Assembly: GCA_022036555.1 (NCBI GenBank)
Contig: CM039128.1
Location: 186,001-250,000 of the forward strand
Source of the DNA: Microstegium vimineum
Taxonomy: Eukaryota; Streptophyta; Magnoliopsida; Poales; Poaceae
Reading direction: 5' to 3'
DNA length: 64,000 nt
Made by a program: the position numbers and the translations under genes. The notes beneath the pieces were generated by a model. That model searched no databases. It was given only the letters and a program-made list of their open reading frames with translations, and was not told the DNA's origin. Positions 59,161 through 64,000 of this stretch are shown here, piece after piece; positions within the stretch are counted from its first letter, which is position 1, and each line of letters begins with the position of its first letter.

Positions 59161-62100
59161 ATGGCGATCAACTTCACTGCTCCTGCGGTAATCTTCTCTT
59201 CTTTCCCTGTTCTATATACTGCAGTTTTATCCTTCCGCATTGCTTTTCAACCCCTTTTCCCTCTTTCTTTTTGTTCTCTGGATCTAGGAGATGTGCAACA
59301 AAATAGTGATCCCTACCGATCAAGAACATCTTTGCTGCCTGGGTCCAATGGGGAATACCGATCTGACCAATCTGATCAATGCAGAAACCAACCGCATCCC
59401 TTTCAGATCTGAGCATTTTGATTTAGGTCTGTGGACCGATACCTTCCGTTCTTGGCCCAAACCCACTAAGGGGTGGAAGAATTGGTACCTCAGGATAACA
59501 AGGTCACAGAGAGTCTACTGGTCAGAGCACAACATCGAGCAATGCATTAGGCTGTCCATTGCCGATATGGCCAAGAACGAGAATATGATGATCGCCACCT
59601 CCTACTTTTGGTCCGATACAATGAATGCATTCCTTTTCAGACAAGGACCAGCTACCCCCACGCTTGCCGATGTGCACATGCTCACTGGCCTTGATGTTTC
59701 TTCTGCCGATCGTACCACTCTATTCCACAGGAAATCTGAGCGTCGGGTAAGTACCCGCAACATCGGTGGTTGGACTGGGTATATCCAAGAGTACCTGAAG
59801 AGTGGATCGGTAGCTCCAAGGGAGCATGCCACCTTCCTCAACATGTGGTTTGAGAAATTTGTCTTCTGTGGTAGAACAGTCGGCCCAACCAACATGTATC
59901 TCCCCGCAGTAGAGCTCTTAACTGATGGAGGATTTCCCCTTGGCCGATACCTCCTTGGCTCAGTCTACCGCCTTCTACATCAAGTGTTAGAGAAATTGCT
60001 GCTAGGCGAGCCCATCGGCAACCTCGGAGGTCCCTGGTGGTTCATCAACATGTGGCTAAACGCCCATATGCACAAATGTTTGAAGTTTGATCTGTTCAGC
60101 CAACAGTTTCCAAGGGACATATCTGAAGATTATGTCTATGATGATGATGAATCGGCAACCCGTGCCCCCACTCGACTTCGGGGAAGCCATGATAGTGCTA
60201 CCGGGAACCGATGCCAATATCGACCAATTCGGCATGTTTTTCCAGATGCTCTACTGCAGAATCCCTGCTGCAGAACGAGCCTGGTGGCCTTACATCGATG
60301 AAGACAACCAATTCCCACTCTCCTTCAACCTCACCGATGGGAACATACCACAAAATGAAGCAATCATGAAGGCCACCCTCATTCCCCGAGCTATCCCGGT
60401 GAACGTCGTCGGGACTGGAAAGAACTCCAACCCATCTTACGAGTTCTACTATCCATCGGTAGCTGCGAGACAACTAGCATTCGGTCAACTACCGATCAAG
60501 CTAAGCTATGTCAACGTGATCAAACCAAGAGAAATCATCTCCAGCGCCATGGATTGGAACAAAATCGTCACCCTTTCCCCTCATGCCGATGTATCCAATA
60601 TCAACTTATCTTCTTGGGCACCGACATCTTTCATCACCGAATCCTTCAAGTCGTGGTGGCAAGAATGGAAAGAGCAATTATTTGCTCATCATCCCACTAC
60701 TATCGGCATCTGATTGATGCTAACCATATCATACCCGATGACGCGGTAAGCTTACTTCTGATACTTCTCTTTTTCAAATGCATCGGTAACTAACCCTCCG
60801 TCAACAGGTCGATGATCTGGTTCCCCAGCAGAGCAAGAATGGCAAACACTTCAACCTGCGACCGATGAACCCCATATCATCAATCGGCAGTAAGGCCCCT
60901 TCGTTGTCTGCGCTCATGCATCAGAAGGCAATCCCTAAAGTTACCATCCGGTCTAGACCACTGCTGACCGATGATGCTGCTGCCGCCACCTCTGCTGCTG
61001 CTGCCATGGTACAAGCCTTTAAGGTAACAAATCTTCATTTATTCCTGTTGATCATACTACGTCAACCGACAACTTTACTCAATGTGTACCAAACTTTCCT
61101 TTGCAGCGAACAAGTTCATCGACAGCCATTCCGAGAGTACAATCCTCCATAGCTCAACCTGCATATACCCCCAAATCGCAACAGCCAAAGCACCGAGGTT
61201 CATCAAGTGCCACTCCAAAACCAAAGCGTCCAAAGCCATCGGCTCCAGCTGCACCTTCTCAAGCTCCTGCTGATGTGCCAACAACGAAGCCAGCATCGGT
61301 GCCTGTCCCTGAGCCACCACAGATCGAGAATCCTGACCAAGGGATGGCGCGATCACCGCAAGAGGTGCCTATAACAACAGAAACGGTATCGGCATCGGTA
61401 TCAACATCAGCACCAGATGAAATCCCTGACCAAGGGGCAGCAGCACCCCCTCAGAAGTCAGCGGAAGCGGCACCAACGCCAGCACCAGCTTCAGCACCAA
61501 CCGTCCCTCCTACTGAGGCAAGCTCATCGACAACCATTGTCGATCCTCAAGATACGGTTGCATCGGTTACTCAGTCAAGCCAAAGGCGAGAAATTGCTTT
61601 AAAGAAGGTAAACCGATTACTTCTATTACAAATTTGTGAGACACAAGCTCCTTCCTGACATATTTTAATTCTTTATCTATCCAGGCCCAAGACTCTCCCA
61701 ACAACCTGTTCTCCTTTGCTATCAAAGTTCCAAAAGATGCCGATGAAGAGGCAGATTCTACCCAAGCTTCAATTGCCGTATCGGCAGAACTGAAATCCAA
61801 GCTCGAAGCCCTGCTACTCCTACTGCAACAAATTATGTCCTAATTGGTCCAAGATTCCAGTGCAGTAAGGGCGGCTTTCAAGGAAATCCAAGATCAATTG
61901 CCTGCCGATATCGAAGAACCACTCTTCCAGGCGGCTTTCCTTGAGAGTCGGCAACTCCAATACAAAAAGGCTTTAGATCGCATTGCCGACAGAGTTGCTC
62001 AAACAAAACTTGAAGAAGAAATATCCAAGTTCAAGTAGACTGCAGACGAAAAGCACAAGGACATCGGTCGCCTAGAAGCCTCTGGTACCGAACTTGATCA

Positions 62101-62371
62101 GGAGATCAACCGTCTGTCGACACAAAAAGAAGAGCTGCTGGCCGAGCTGAAGAGAGTGGATGAAGCCTTAGATTCGGCCACCCAGAAGAAGACCTAGCTC
62201 CCTATCATAGCCAAAGTTTTGCAACAGGAGAGGGACGCCAACGCTCGTGAAGCTCTTCTACTGAGGAGAAAGGCCAAGACAATTGATGGCACTGCCGACG
62301 ACGACACCAGGGAAATAGAAGAAGCCGACCAAGTTCGCCTTCATGCGATTTTATGTATTCAAACCCTGTTG
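59161..62371 (+). pseudogene. Antisense, intron-containing plant-mobile-domain gene inside the gypsy element
   Basis: Exons: 59161-59187 (MAINFTAPA), 59288-60745, 60808-61024, 61109-61605, 61685 to about 62371; all introns have GT-AG ends. Exon 2 encodes the plant mobile domain (PF10536-type, aminotransferase-like): FDLGLWTDTFRSWP, YFWSDTMNAFLF, TLADVHMLTGLDV, then MWFEKFVFCG and FPLSFNLTDG. Exons 3-4 are Pro/Ala/Ser-rich; exon 5 is coiled-coil-like (LEEEISKFK, EELLAELKRVDEA). Two frame breaks in exon 2 (near 60150 in a GAT run, and near 60695), and stops at about 61840, 62036 and 62196. It lies between pol and the 3-prime LTR, antisense to the element. Additional ORFs in this place are known in the Tat lineage. 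The biochemical role is unknown; PMD proteins such as MAIL1/MAIN act in silencing and genome stability. Confidence 0.75.
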
Positions 62372-62483
62372 TAACTTGTTACTCCTGAGCTTGACAAGTG
62401 ATCCGTCTGTAATATAACATTTAATGTCTTCCTACCGATGTTCCTTGTATGATAACTTTGTCATCGGTATATACGTATTGCTT

Positions 62484-64000
62484 TTATGCATCCATCCAGA
62501 TACTAGGATAATACTTCTTCAGATACTTGTCATTTATTGCTCTGGAAAATGCAACTCCTTCGAGAGTCTCTAAAATATAAGCGTTGCTAGACACAGACTG
62601 ATTTATCCAAAAAGGACCTCCCCAATTAGGAGACCACTTCCCAAACTTCGAACTTTTAGTTCCAATCGGTAAAATCAGTTTCCATACCAAATCACCATCG
62701 GCAAATTCCTTTACCTTTACTCTCTTGTCATACCACCTGGCAACCCTCTTCTTATTCTCCTCAATACTGATTAGGGCTCTCAACCGATGACCTGCTAAAT
62801 CTTCTAACTCATCCTTCATAAGGATATTATACTCATCGGCTGTTAACTGATCCTGAGAAAATAACCGTCTGGAACCAGTTTTAATCTCCCAAGGCAGGAC
62901 AGCATCGTGCCCATACACAAACTGATATGGTGAAACTTTAGTAGCACCATGACACGCCATCAGATATGACCACAAAGCCTCATTCAGCACCGTATGCCAC
63001 CGCCTAGGGTTTTCTTCAATTTTACGTTTGATAAGCTTGATCACTCCCTTATTAGTTGCTTCGGTCTGACCATTAGCTTGAGCATAATAAGGAGAAGAGT
63101 TTAATACCTTAAACCCCATACTGGTAGCGAACTCATCAAACTTCCCCGACGTGAACATGGTTCCCTGATCAGTCGTAATAGTTTGAGGAATACCAAACCG
63201 ATAAACAATATGCTCTTTCACAAAATCTATCATGTTTGCTGATGTCACATTTTTCAAAGGGGTGGCTTCAACCCATTTCGTGAAGTAATCTGTGGCAACG
63301 AGTATAAACTTATGCCCTTTGCTCGATGGTGGGTAAATTTGACCAATGAGATCAATGACCCATCCTCTAAACGGCCACGGTTTGATGATAGGATTCATTG
63401 CCGATGTGCATGCTCTCTGAACATTACCAAACCTCTGACAATCTTGACATCCCTTGAAATATTTAAAACAATCCTCAAGAATTGTCGGCCAATAATATCC
63501 ATTCCGTCTAATCATCCATTTCATCTTGAATGCCGATTGATGTGCTCCACACACTCCTTCATGAATTTCACCCATCAACACCTTTGATTCTTCTTTGCCA
63601 AGACACCGAAGCAAGACCCCATCGATCGTCCGATAATACAATTCATCATCAAGGATCACATACTTGGTAGCTTGAAACCTTAGACGTCTCTCAACCTTTT
63701 TGGACGGTTCTTTCAAGTAATCGGCAATTTCCCTCCTCCAATCATCGACAGCCATTTCCAATATCACCACCCCTTGAATCGGCTGATACCCTAAAGCGTA
63801 CTGTGCTAACCGATTAGCTTCTTCGTTATGCATTCTGGGAATGTGTTCGAGACTATATTCTTTGAACTCTTTCAATAATTGCAAACATTTTTCATAGTAT
63901 GCGACCAAAACTTTGCTTCGGCACTCATATACCCAAATCAACTGATTAATCACCAACATAGAGTCGCCAAAGATTTCAACAGCATCGACACGTACTTCTC
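62484..64000 (-). mobile_element. Ty3/gypsy pol 3-prime part: RNase H end and integrase
   Basis: A minus-strand frame of 491 codons is shown within 62484-63959 and continues beyond the window. From the right: RNase H tail (YSLEHIPRMHNEEANRLAQ), the integrase zinc-binding HHCC region (HEGVCGAHQS ... CQDCQRFG), the core with WVIDLIG, TDYFTKWVEA, TTDQGTMFTS and NGQTEATNKG (DDE residues present), and the C-terminal domain (ARWYDKRVKVKEF, GDLVWKL). No stop or frame break is seen. The 3-prime end faces the antisense plant-mobile-domain gene, tail to tail, about 110 bp apart. Confidence 0.9.

Overview
This is a nuclear segment of a grass (Poaceae) genome. Evidence: GT-AG introns throughout, GC-rich first exons, and typical grass repeats (CACTA, Stowaway MITEs, Mutator-like inverted-repeat elements, SIRE-like and BARE/Angela-like Copia, Tat-type Ty3/gypsy). 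The gene content is also plant-specific: an NLR, receptor-like kinases, photorespiratory glycerate kinase and an ECT-type YTH protein. I cannot fix the genus from the sequence.

Layout. 1-4.3 kb: transposon debris (CACTA ends, an 82-bp tandem array). 4.4-6.5 kb: a kinase-MSP fusion gene with three frame breaks. 7.3-10.1 kb: a solo LTR with a perfect 5-bp target-site duplication. 10.4-14.4 kb: a CACTA end and a decayed hAT element of the ZMYM1/DUF4371 type. 15.1-19.9 kb: an NLR whose last LRR exon splices in phase into five protein-kinase exons. 20-23.4 kb: two Stowaway MITEs and two inverted-repeat Mutator-like elements, the second directly against a TFIIA-gamma gene (23.7-26.3 kb, Xa5-type). 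27.6-30.9 kb: a divergent pair, a plastid DnaJ-type zinc-finger protein and a TRM61-like tRNA methyltransferase. 31.4-34.2 kb: MITE, hAT deletion derivative, minisatellite. 34.3-38.5 kb: YTH-domain m6A reader. 39.1-42.4 kb: MACPF protein (CAD1/NSL1 type). 43.8-47.1 kb: D-glycerate 3-kinase, complete over 12 exons. 47.3-51 kb: a second hAT relic, a Stowaway MITE, and fragments of an S-domain kinase and an Argonaute gene. 51-64 kb: nested retrotransposons: a SIRE-like Copia split by a BARE-like solo LTR and cut by a Ty3/gypsy element that carries an intron-containing plant-mobile-domain gene on its antisense strand.

The most interesting feature is the NLR-kinase fusion. Its kinase exons have the same intron positions and phases as the separate kinase-MSP gene 9 kb away, so the integrated domain belongs to the same kinase subfamily and may have a local origin. 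The second is the antisense spliced gene inside the gypsy element.

Caution on frames: several otherwise well-conserved genes carry single-base indels, many in short homopolymers, while TFIIA-gamma and glycerate kinase are clean. Some apparent pseudogenes may therefore be sequence errors.
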